64,000 nt of DNA from Thiopseudomonas alkaliphila (GTDB lineage: Bacteria > Pseudomonadota > Gammaproteobacteria > Pseudomonadales > Pseudomonadaceae), in the NCBI RefSeq assembly GCF_001267175.1, contig NZ_CP012358.1, positions 1,590,501-1,654,500 on the forward strand, written 5' to 3'. Both the position numbers and the translations under genes were made by a program. Positions within the stretch are counted from its first letter, which is position 1. Each line of letters starts with the position of its first letter. The notes beneath the pieces are model-generated. The model was not told the origin of the DNA, did not search any database, and saw only the letters and a list, made by a program, of their open reading frames with translations. Below are positions 24,408-31,573 of this stretch, piece after piece.

Positions 24408-26140
24408 CCCACACCAGCGCCCAACAACAAGCTCGGCGCCAACAGCAGGTCGAAGCGCTGTGTGCTGCCAGCATCCGTGCCATTAGTGGCTTACCTGAAC
24501 TTAATTTTCGGGGCAAAGTACTGCATCTAGGTGAAGTACGATTGCCCTTGCATGCTCCCCATCATCGGATCGATACAGCAATATCAGCCTTTGATGACTG
24601 CCGCGCAGCAGCCGATGCTCTGGCGGTACGCTTACTGTTCACCGATGAGGCATTACATCGCCAACACTGCCCTAGCCCGCCGATTGCCCGACTGGTCTTT
24701 GAACTACTTGAACAATTACGCGTAGAAACCTTGGTACCAGAATCATTAACTGGAATCGCCAGTAATCTTAAGCAGCGCTTTATCCGCTGGTCGCAAGATT
24801 TTCACCGTTCTGGACATACCGAAGGCAGCACCGGAATTTTGCTATATACCGTCGCGCAAATGTGTTGGGCGAGACTCAATGCATGGCAAGTATTAGAAGA
24901 AACCGAAGACTTTATTGAAAGTACTCGTTTCTCTTTGGCGGCATTGATTGGTACCGCCTTAGCGGGTTTACGCCGCACTCGCCAGCAACAGGCTGACTTT
25001 ATTCCCCACGCTCTGGCCATTGCCGAGCTTGTTAATCAGCTAATTGAAGCCCAGCGAGCAGCCCACGCTGCAGAAGACGCAGAAGCCAATGAAGAAGAGC
25101 AAGCTACGCAAAAAGGCTTTGCTTTACTACTTGATTTTGATCAAGGCGATGATGACGAAGGCTTTGCCAACGCCCGTAGCGGCACCAGTAAAGCCTTTGC
25201 TGAAAGCCAGCAGGGCTACGCGGTATTTACCACAGCCTATGACCGTGAATTGCATGCAGCTCAGTTAATGCGTCCCGCACTGCTTGATGAATATCGCGAT
25301 CGCTTAGACCGAGGCATTGCCGAGCAAAATATCAATGTCCCACGCCTAGCGCGTCAATTAAGTGCTGTGCTAGCTAACCCACAGCGTGATGACTGGCTCT
25401 ATGGTGAAGAAGAAGGTCGCATTGATGGGCGCCGCTTAGCACAATTAGTTAGCTCGCCTACTGAGCGCCGCCTATTTTATCAAGAACGTTATCAGCCAGT
25501 CGCTGACTGTGTGGTGAGCATCTTGCTTGATTGCTCTGGCTCTATGCGCCATCAAATTGAACCCGTGGCGATGCTTGCCGACTGCCTAATTCGCGCCTTA
25601 GATATGATTGGTGCTAGCAGTGAACTCTTAGGGTTTACTACCAATGCGTGGAATGGCGGTAAAGCGCATAAAGACTGGTTACGCCAAGGACGTCCTGTGT
25701 ATCCAGGACGGTTGAATGAAGTCTGTCACTTTATTTTTAAAGAGGCAGACCGTGGTTGGCGCCGATCCCGCCGAGAAATTGCGGCCTTACTCAAGGGCGA
25801 TTTATTTCGTGAAGGGATCGATGGAGAAGCCGTAGACTGGGCCTGTAATCGACTCTTGGCGCGCAGTGAAAACCGAAAAATCCTCATCGTGATTTCTGAC
25901 GGTAGTCCAGCCGACAGTGCGACCAATCTCACTAACGATGCTTATTATTTAGATAATCATCTTAAAGAGGTACTTGCGCGCCGTGAACGACAGGCAGAAG
26001 TCGATATTTTAGGATTAGGTGTAGGCTTGGATTTGAGCCCATTTTATAGACACTGTATTGCTACCGATATGTCGCAAGTTTTAGATAACCACCTATTCGA
26101 TGAAATTGTGCAGTTAATTAACCACCGTAAACGACGTTAA
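24404..26140 (+). CDS. CobT-like protein with C-terminal VWA domain
   Basis: A 578-residue partner of the preceding ATPase. The N-terminal half is helical; around residues 215-250 it has an acidic stretch (AEDAEANEEEQA, DFDQGDDDEGFA) as in CobT. The C-terminal von Willebrand A domain has an intact MIDAS motif DCSGS (Asp376, Ser378, Ser380) and further MIDAS sequence in ISDGSPAD. It is about 50 residues shorter than Paracoccus-type CobT. It starts within the end of the ATPase gene, so the two are made together. In cobaltochelatase this pair drives cobalt insertion by CobN, but no CobN is encoded here. Confidence 0.85.
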   Translation: MTHTSAQQQARRQQQVEALCAASIRAISGLPELNFRGKVLHLGEVRLPLHAPHHRIDTAISAFDDCRAAADALAVRLLFTDEALHRQHCPSPPIARLVFELLEQLRVETLVPESLTGIASNLKQRFIRWSQDFHRSGHTEGSTGILLYTVAQMCWARLNAWQVLEETEDFIESTRFSLAALIGTALAGLRRTRQQQADFIPHALAIAELVNQLIEAQRAAHAAEDAEANEEEQATQKGFALLLDFDQGDDDEGFANARSGTSKAFAESQQGYAVFTTAYDRELHAAQLMRPALLDEYRDRLDRGIAEQNINVPRLARQLSAVLANPQRDDWLYGEEEGRIDGRRLAQLVSSPTERRLFYQERYQPVADCVVSILLDCSGSMRHQIEPVAMLADCLIRALDMIGASSELLGFTTNAWNGGKAHKDWLRQGRPVYPGRLNEVCHFIFKEADRGWRRSRREIAALLKGDLFREGIDGEAVDWACNRLLARSENRKILIVISDGSPADSATNLTNDAYYLDNHLKEVLARRERQAEVDILGLGVGLDLSPFYRHCIATDMSQVLDNHLFDEIVQLINHRKRR

Positions 26141-26196
26141 GCACCCGCAAATTTCCCCCTCGGTTGACCCAACCTAGCAATACCAGGAGCGTCTGT

Positions 26197-26544
26197 ATGG
26201 CAAAAACCCACGTAGTCCACCAATTTGGCATGGGCACTTCCATTCGTAGTAGCAACTATACCGAAGCTTGTGCACGGGGCATTCGTGATGCGTTATGGCA
26301 TAACTCACTGAATGTTGCCGAAGCTTTTGGTTTTCCACGTGAAGCCATGTTAATTGACGTTGAAATTGGCGTACAGCAACCCGAGCAGGTTGATGTAAGT
26401 GCCTTAGTCAAAATTTTCCCTTACGGCCAGCCTAGCATTCGCGTGGTTAAAGGCGGACTCGATATTGAAAAGCCCGATGGCAGCAGCAAAAGTGTAATCG
26501 CTAATGTGGCATTAATTGTGTCATTTGATATGGAGCCTGCATAA
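26197..26544 (+). CDS. Lin0512-family protein A
   Basis: A 115-residue protein of the conserved Lin0512 (TIGR02058-type) family of unknown function. I start at ATG 26197, which has CAGGAG upstream, and not at the earlier in-frame codon at 26164. Core sequences are YTEACARGIRDALWHNSL, DVEIGVQQPEQVD and VVKGGLDI. It has the size and alternation of a compact alpha/beta fold and no signal or membrane segment. Its stop overlaps the start of a paralogue (TAATG), and it follows the CobT-like gene by 56 bp. Confidence 0.8.
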   Translation: MAKTHVVHQFGMGTSIRSSNYTEACARGIRDALWHNSLNVAEAFGFPREAMLIDVEIGVQQPEQVDVSALVKIFPYGQPSIRVVKGGLDIEKPDGSSKSVIANVALIVSFDMEPA

Positions 26545-26918
26545 TGAGCGAACAACGTATTATTTTAGAGATGGGCAGCAGTAACTCACTGTATGCACAA
26601 GACTATACCAAGGCGGCCTGCCGCGCAGTGCAAGATGCTTTACGGCATTCCTCTTTAGTACTTTTTTCTTCTCTAGGTTACGATCATCGTCAAATGCGCG
26701 TAGAGGTAACAATTGGGGTACAGCAACCTGAGCAAGTTGATACCCAAGTCGTGGCGGCAGAACTGCCCCGCGGCCGAGCAGAAGTTAAAGTCGTGCATGG
26801 TGGTTTAAACGTGCATGATCCAGCCAGTAATCATACCCATGTCATAGCCACTGCCGCAGTAGCTGCCTTTCTACCAATTCAGAGCGCAGCTTGGCGTTTA
26901 TCTGAATCGGTTAATTAA
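26544..26918 (+). CDS. Lin0512-family protein B
   Basis: A 124-residue paralogue of the preceding protein. The string IGVQQPEQVD is identical in both, and YTKAACRAVQDALRHSSL and VVHGGLNV align with their counterparts, while the rest has diverged. The two are translationally coupled, which suggests a heterodimer or hetero-oligomer. It is the last gene of the cobS-cobT-like operon, ending just before a hairpin. Confidence 0.8.
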   Translation: MSEQRIILEMGSSNSLYAQDYTKAACRAVQDALRHSSLVLFSSLGYDHRQMRVEVTIGVQQPEQVDTQVVAAELPRGRAEVKVVHGGLNVHDPASNHTHVIATAAVAAFLPIQSAAWRLSESVN

Positions 26919-26939
26919 GCCACGCGCTTGCGTGATCTC

Positions 26940-26968
26940 AGCGGTGTTTGTTCAAGATAAACACCGCT
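26940..26968. terminator. Stem-loop between converging operons
   Basis: AGCGGTGTTT-N9-AAACACCGCT is a perfect 10-bp stem 21 bp after the second Lin0512 gene and 9 bp from the tauE stop. The T-run is poor, but its location between convergent genes suggests a bidirectional terminator. Confidence 0.6.
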
Positions 26969-26976
26969 GCCAGTAT

Positions 26977-27753
26977 TTAACTATCAAGCATCTGCTGGCT
27001 AACGCCAGCTATGATCAACGACAGTCCAATTAACAATAAAACTAAGCACACCAAGCGGCGCATCGCCTGTACCGAGAGTGGAGGTGCCCACCTTCGCCCT
27101 AGCCAAGTACCAATCACCACAGCAGGCAATGCCCAAGCAGTTAACAACACAATGTCAGTAGTCATCTGCCCTGTACTAATGACTAATCCAGTACGAGCGC
27201 CCGAAGCCAAACCAAATAACAGCAGTAATGTATGACGGATACAATTAATTGCTAATGGCTGCCGATAATAATGATAAATCAATGGCGGGCCGGCAATTTC
27301 AAATAATCCACCAAACAAACCCGAGACGCTGCCAAAGAGCGTAAAACTGCGCGGACTTGATATTTTTTGCTGATAGCGCGGCTTAATCAGTAAAGCCAAA
27401 CCACCATAGACAATAACTACCCCTAGCAACATTTGCATCGCCACCGAAGCACTTACACTGAGGTAATTCAGCAGCCATACCCCAAGCACTAAACTTGGCA
27501 GTAGACCAAGCAATACTGCTAATACCGTTGGCCAATTCACGAAATGCAGACGCCCGGGCAAGGCAATGGCACAGTTGACTAAAGTCATTAGGCTGATAAC
27601 TGCTACCACTGACGTCATCGGCAAAACCCCCATGCCTCCTACCAACCCCATCACTAACATGCCTAAGCCAAAACCCGTCACTGTTTGAAAATACCCAGCG
27701 AAGCCTGCAATCAGCAAAAAGACCCAAGGGACTTCAAAACTAACATTGATCAA
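26977..27753 (-). CDS. tauE: Sulfite exporter TauE/SafE family protein
   Basis: Integral membrane protein of 258 residues with about eight hydrophobic segments. DUF81/TauE features include GFGLGMLVMGLVGG near the N-terminus, and FGSVSGLFGGLFEIAGPPLIYHYY in the second repeat half. TauE of Cupriavidus necator exports sulfite made by sulfoacetaldehyde acetyltransferase, and here the gene lies directly downstream of xsc in the same direction. A strong terminator between them suggests it has its own promoter or is read through only partly. Confidence 0.85.
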   Translation of the reverse strand: MINVSFEVPWVFLLIAGFAGYFQTVTGFGLGMLVMGLVGGMGVLPMTSVVAVISLMTLVNCAIALPGRLHFVNWPTVLAVLLGLLPSLVLGVWLLNYLSVSASVAMQMLLGVVIVYGGLALLIKPRYQQKISSPRSFTLFGSVSGLFGGLFEIAGPPLIYHYYRQPLAINCIRHTLLLLFGLASGARTGLVISTGQMTTDIVLLTAWALPAVVIGTWLGRRWAPPLSVQAMRRLVCLVLLLIGLSLIIAGVSQQMLDS

Positions 27754-27813
27754 TTTGTTTCACCTTTACTCGGGGACAGCCCAGCTCTTAATAGCTTAAC
27801 GACAACCCAATTA

Positions 27814-27840
27814 AAAACCCCCAGCATAGCTGGGGGTTTT
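27814..27840. terminator. Strong bidirectional terminator after xsc
   Basis: A perfect 12-bp stem (AAAACCCCCAGC / GCTGGGGGTTTT) with a 3-base loop lies between the xsc stop and tauE. T-runs are present on both strands. Confidence 0.9.
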
Positions 27841-27874
27841 AAGGATCAGTGTCACATGTTATTGCAAGACTGGC

Positions 27875-29716
27875 TTAAACGTAGTCTTTGTATTTTTCCA
27901 GCAAACGCACAGGTTTTTTCAGCGCATCGCGGCGGAATGGATCGCCTAGCTCACGCGTACACATTACCTCGATAATTGTGGTTTTACCCTCATTCATTTG
28001 CATGTTGATCGCTTTTTTCAACGCTGGTCCAACGTCTTCTAAGCGGTCAATTGTCATACCTTCGGCTCCCATCGAACGTGCGATTTCGGCAAAGCTTTGG
28101 TTTTCTAGCTCACCGGCAACAAAGCGGCGGTTATAGAACTCGACTTGGTTTTTCTTCTCAGCACCCCACTGACGGTTATGGAATACCACTACCGTAACTG
28201 GAATATCGTGACGCACTGCAGTCATGGTTTCCATTAAGCTCATACCCCAAGCACCATCACCTGTGTAAGCAATCGCAGGGCGATCAGGTGCTGCTACTTT
28301 CGCTCCCATAATCGTTGGGAAGGCATAACCACAGTTACCAAAACTCATAGGAGCAAAGAAACTACGTGGCTTTTCAAAGCGTAAGTAACTATGGGCAACG
28401 GCGTTAATATTACCGATATCGGTAGATACCATGACGTTTTCTGGCATCGCTTTTTCTAACTCGCGCAATACTTGACGTGGGTGCAAGTAGGAACCGCCAG
28501 AGAACGGTGTCTCATTTTTCGCTTCTTCGATTGCATCCAAGCTAAATGGATCCGTTTCATGGGTCCACTCATCTAATTCTTTCTCCCATGCCGCTTTCTC
28601 GCTAGCGATTAACTCGGCACGCTCTTCACGGTTAGCATCACAGGCTAGTTCACGACCTTTTAGGCGATCAACCAGTGCTACTGCAGCTTCTTTGGCATCA
28701 CCACACACACCCACTGCAATTTTCTTCACCAGACCCAGCATTTTATGGTCAGCATCGATCTGAATAATCTTCGCATCTTTCGGCCAATAGTCCATGCCGT
28801 GCTGCGGTAGAGTACCGAATGGACCAAGACGTGTTCCTAAAGCCAAGACTACGTCTGCTTTAGCCATTAACTTCATACCTGCTTTAGAACCTTGGTAACC
28901 TAGTGGACCTGCCCATAAGGGGTGACTTGCAGGGAATGAGTCGTTATGTTGGTAGCTGTTCACTACGGGTGCACCAAGGCGCTCAGCTAGTGCTTTACAC
29001 TCATCCACACCATCAGCCATCACCACACCACCCCCTGAAATAATGACAGGGAAACGTGCATTGGCTAACAACTCAGCTGCTTCATCCAAACTTTTAGTAC
29101 CACCAGGACCACGATCTAAACGCGCTGGTTTTGGAATCTCAGCTTCAATTTCGCCATAGAAGTAGTCACGTGGAATGTTCAACTGAGTCGGACCAATTTC
29201 TGACATTGCGCGATCAAAGCAACGGCCAGTGAATTCAGCAATACGTGCTGGATGCGTCACATGACCTTGATACTTTACAAACTCTTGGAACATCGGCAGC
29301 TGATTACACTCTTGGAATCCACCTAAACCAATACCCGTTGTGCCCGTTTCTGGAGTAATAATTACTACTGGACTATGGGCCCAGAAAGCCGCAGCAATAC
29401 CCGTCACACTGTTAGAAATACCTGGACCATTTTGGCCAATTAATACGCCGTGACGGCCTGAAACACGCGCATAACCATCCGCCATGTGGGCTGAGCCTTG
29501 CTCATGAACTACGGGAATTAAGCGGATACCTGCTGGTGCGAAAATATCCATCGCATCCATGAAAGCCGACCCCATAATACCGAACATTTCGGTCACGCCA
29601 TTAGCCACCAGCGTTTCAACAAAAGCCTCTGAAGGCGTCATTTTTTGTTTGCCTTCAACTACTTGCCGTGTATCAGTTGCCTGACGAACATTTGAATTGT
29701 TTTTATTATTGCTCAT
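27875..29716 (-). CDS. xsc: Sulfoacetaldehyde acetyltransferase
   Basis: ThDP-dependent enzyme that converts sulfoacetaldehyde and phosphate to acetyl phosphate and sulfite, the desulfonation step of taurine breakdown; cytoplasmic. The 613 residues have the three-domain ThDP fold: MTPSEAFVETLVANGVTEMFG with GIMGSAFMDAMD (the Xsc form of the N-terminal region), GGFQECNQLPMFQEFVKYQ, and the cofactor motif GDGAWGMSL...FHN starting near residue 485. The start has GGAG 8 bases upstream; the first 25 residues, rich in Asn, are an extra tail and ATG 29641 is an alternative. No phosphate acetyltransferase gene is in the window, so acetyl-CoA must be made by an enzyme encoded elsewhere. Confidence 0.93.
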   Translation of the reverse strand: MSNNKNNSNVRQATDTRQVVEGKQKMTPSEAFVETLVANGVTEMFGIMGSAFMDAMDIFAPAGIRLIPVVHEQGSAHMADGYARVSGRHGVLIGQNGPGISNSVTGIAAAFWAHSPVVIITPETGTTGIGLGGFQECNQLPMFQEFVKYQGHVTHPARIAEFTGRCFDRAMSEIGPTQLNIPRDYFYGEIEAEIPKPARLDRGPGGTKSLDEAAELLANARFPVIISGGGVVMADGVDECKALAERLGAPVVNSYQHNDSFPASHPLWAGPLGYQGSKAGMKLMAKADVVLALGTRLGPFGTLPQHGMDYWPKDAKIIQIDADHKMLGLVKKIAVGVCGDAKEAAVALVDRLKGRELACDANREERAELIASEKAAWEKELDEWTHETDPFSLDAIEEAKNETPFSGGSYLHPRQVLRELEKAMPENVMVSTDIGNINAVAHSYLRFEKPRSFFAPMSFGNCGYAFPTIMGAKVAAPDRPAIAYTGDGAWGMSLMETMTAVRHDIPVTVVVFHNRQWGAEKKNQVEFYNRRFVAGELENQSFAEIARSMGAEGMTIDRLEDVGPALKKAINMQMNEGKTTIIEVMCTRELGDPFRRDALKKPVRLLEKYKDYV

Positions 29717-29778
29717 GCGTTAACTCCAAGATAGCCACTGGGTTTATCGTAAGAAAATTCACTTTATCGCTCATTTCA

Positions 29779-29793
29779 TTCCGAAAAACGGAA
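29779..29793. promoter_or_regulatory. Palindrome between xsc and the IclR gene
   Basis: TTCCG-AAAAA-CGGAA is a perfect inverted repeat 63 bp upstream of xsc and 117 bp upstream of the divergent IclR-type gene. IclR regulators bind short palindromes of this length in such divergent regions. Confidence 0.55.
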
Positions 29794-29909
29794 CATGTAT
29801 GCAATCTAGCCTGAACCGTAACGTCAGTCAACCGTAATTCTATAAAACAATACAAATTGCATTATTTTTTGAAATAAAACATAATTCTAAGCATTACGAG
29901 GACATCACT

Positions 29910-30710
29910 ATGAGCAGTATAAAATCTGGTGAAAACCGCTTGGATGGTGGTACACCAACCCAGCGTTTATTAGCCTTATTAGAAGTTATTTCAGAAAAAG
30001 ATCAATTTGTGACATTACAAGGACTGGTTGAAGAAACAGGCATCCCCAAACCCACTATGCATCGCATGCTGCAACAGCTAGAAAGCTCTGGCATGCTGCA
30101 GCGTGAAGCCGATGGCAGGCACTATAGCCGTGCCGTGCGCTTACGCCGCCTAGCAGAAAACTTACTTCTCAATGACACCATTGGTGGTGCACGACATGCC
30201 ATTCTTAAGTCGTTAGTCGAAGAAATTGGTGAAACATGCAATATCACCGCGTTATCTGGCGGCGAAGTACTGTATCTGGATCGGGTAGAAACCCCTGCAC
30301 CCTTACGTTTTTACTTACATCCAGGTTCTCGGGTCCCTGTGCACTGTTCTGCAAGTGGCAAACTCTTTTTAGCGCAAATGGCACCCGCCCAGCGTCGCCG
30401 TTTACTGGCCGATATTCCATTAAAGCAGTTTACTTACAATACCTTGACTGACCATCAGGCATTAGAGCAAGAAATCGAAACAGTTAAACAACAAGGCTAT
30501 GCTTTTGATGATGAGGAATTTTTGCCAGGCCTGCTCTGCATTGCTGTGCTAGCAACTAACCCCAATGGCGTCTCTAATATTGGCGTTGCGATGCAAGCAC
30601 CCATTATGCGTGTAAACCGCGAACAAGCACTGAGTTTCTTACCTGCACTCCAACGGGCAGCCGATGCTATCGCAGCCATCTGCCAAGAAGGCATGCCCAG
30701 CGATAAATAA
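29910..30710 (+). CDS. IclR-family transcriptional regulator
   Basis: A 266-residue regulator with an N-terminal winged helix (TPTQRLLALLEVISEKDQFV, GIPKPTMHRMLQQLESSGML) and a C-terminal ligand-binding domain ending in the typical SNIGVAMQAPI and ADAIAAICQ sequences. It is divergent from xsc with 193 bp between, so it most likely controls xsc in response to a taurine-pathway metabolite. An AGGA ribosome site precedes the ATG. Confidence 0.9.
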   Translation: MSSIKSGENRLDGGTPTQRLLALLEVISEKDQFVTLQGLVEETGIPKPTMHRMLQQLESSGMLQREADGRHYSRAVRLRRLAENLLLNDTIGGARHAILKSLVEEIGETCNITALSGGEVLYLDRVETPAPLRFYLHPGSRVPVHCSASGKLFLAQMAPAQRRRLLADIPLKQFTYNTLTDHQALEQEIETVKQQGYAFDDEEFLPGLLCIAVLATNPNGVSNIGVAMQAPIMRVNREQALSFLPALQRAADAIAAICQEGMPSDK

Positions 30711-30717
30711 TGGCAAC

Positions 30718-30754
30718 TCGATCGATACTCATAACGCTGCATAGTATCGATCGA
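30718..30754 (+). terminator. Stem-loop after the IclR gene
   Basis: TCGATCGATACT-N13-AGTATCGATCGA, a perfect 12-bp stem starting 7 bp after the stop codon. It is followed by A-rich sequence, so it would end minus-strand transcripts better than plus; it lies between convergent genes. Confidence 0.6.
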
Positions 30755-30815
30755 AAATGATTGTTTAGAGGGTAAGGCGAGGTTAAACATTGTGTTAAAA
30801 CGCCAAACCTACGGC

Positions 30816-31403
30816 CTACTTGGGCTTTTGTAAAATGAGCTGTACCACCTCTGCCAAGCCAGTATGCCCAGTACCTTCAATCACCTCACGCTGTATTTCT
30901 TGCCCTAAAATCACTTTAAAGCCTGGGAAGTCTTGTAATAACTCATCCAAACTAAACAGCATATCTAAGTTATTAGGACCACCAGTGCCACGCCCTAGCT
31001 GCTGCTTACTGTAGCCCTCTAGTAACAACACGCCACCAGGGCGCAAAGCCTTAGCTAATCGATGATGCAAGGTACGTCGCAACTGACTGGGTAAATGAGC
31101 AAAAATAGATACCACACTGGCAAAGTAATTAACCGCAGGCTGATACTCTGCTAAATCGGCCTGTACTGTAGTAATGATCACCTTTTTGCTCTTGGCTAAA
31201 CGCTGCGCTTTAGCTAAACCTACCGCCGAACTATCAATACCCACTACCTCTAAGCCGTGCTGAGCTAAAAAAACTGCATTACGCCCTTCACCCTCTGCCA
31301 CGCTTAATACCGGTCCAGTTAAATCAGTAATGTGCTGCTGCAAAAAAGTATTAGCCGTTTGCCCATATACATAAGCCTCGCCAGCATAGCGTTGATCCCA
31401 CAT
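30816..31403 (-). CDS. SAM-dependent methyltransferase (TehB-like)
   Basis: Class I methyltransferase of 195 residues. Motif I is VLSVAEGEGRNAVFLAQHG, with the acidic end of strand 2 in VVGIDSSAVGLAKA, and a motif IV-like stretch YFASVVSIFAHLP. The N-terminal WDQRYAGEAYVYGQTANTFL is typical of the group related to TehB and thiopurine/tellurite methyltransferases. The substrate is unknown. It stands alone between the IclR gene and the TonB receptor and is divergent from the latter. Confidence 0.82.
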   Translation of the reverse strand: MWDQRYAGEAYVYGQTANTFLQQHITDLTGPVLSVAEGEGRNAVFLAQHGLEVVGIDSSAVGLAKAQRLAKSKKVIITTVQADLAEYQPAVNYFASVVSIFAHLPSQLRRTLHHRLAKALRPGGVLLLEGYSKQQLGRGTGGPNNLDMLFSLDELLQDFPGFKVILGQEIQREVIEGTGHTGLAEVVQLILQKPK

Positions 31404-31516
31404 AGCGCACCCCTATTGAGAATAAAAACTATTGACTAGGTTAATTGGAAAATTTTATAGCTGCAAAAAATAGCCCCTGAACAAAAAAAGAGTGTAAAAA
31501 ACCTTTACATGGAAAC

Positions 31517-31535
31517 GATAACGATTATCATTACC
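31517..31535. promoter_or_regulatory. Fur box of the TonB receptor
   Basis: GATAACGATTATCATTACC matches the 19-bp Fur consensus at 16 positions by my count. It is 39 bp upstream of the receptor start codon. Confidence 0.8.
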
Positions 31536-31573
31536 AGGGATTTTCTCCCACTTTTCGTGTAAAAAGGTTAGCT

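Noticed and set aside
23427..26140. Calling the CobS/CobT-like pair a cobalt chelatase for vitamin B12
   Set aside because: No cobN or other cobalamin gene is in the window and the pair is embedded in taurine genes. The family match is real, but the function cannot be copied across.
26164..26196. Earlier in-frame start for the first Lin0512 gene
   Set aside because: The 11 extra residues are not supported by a ribosome site, whereas CAGGAG lies at the right distance from 26197.
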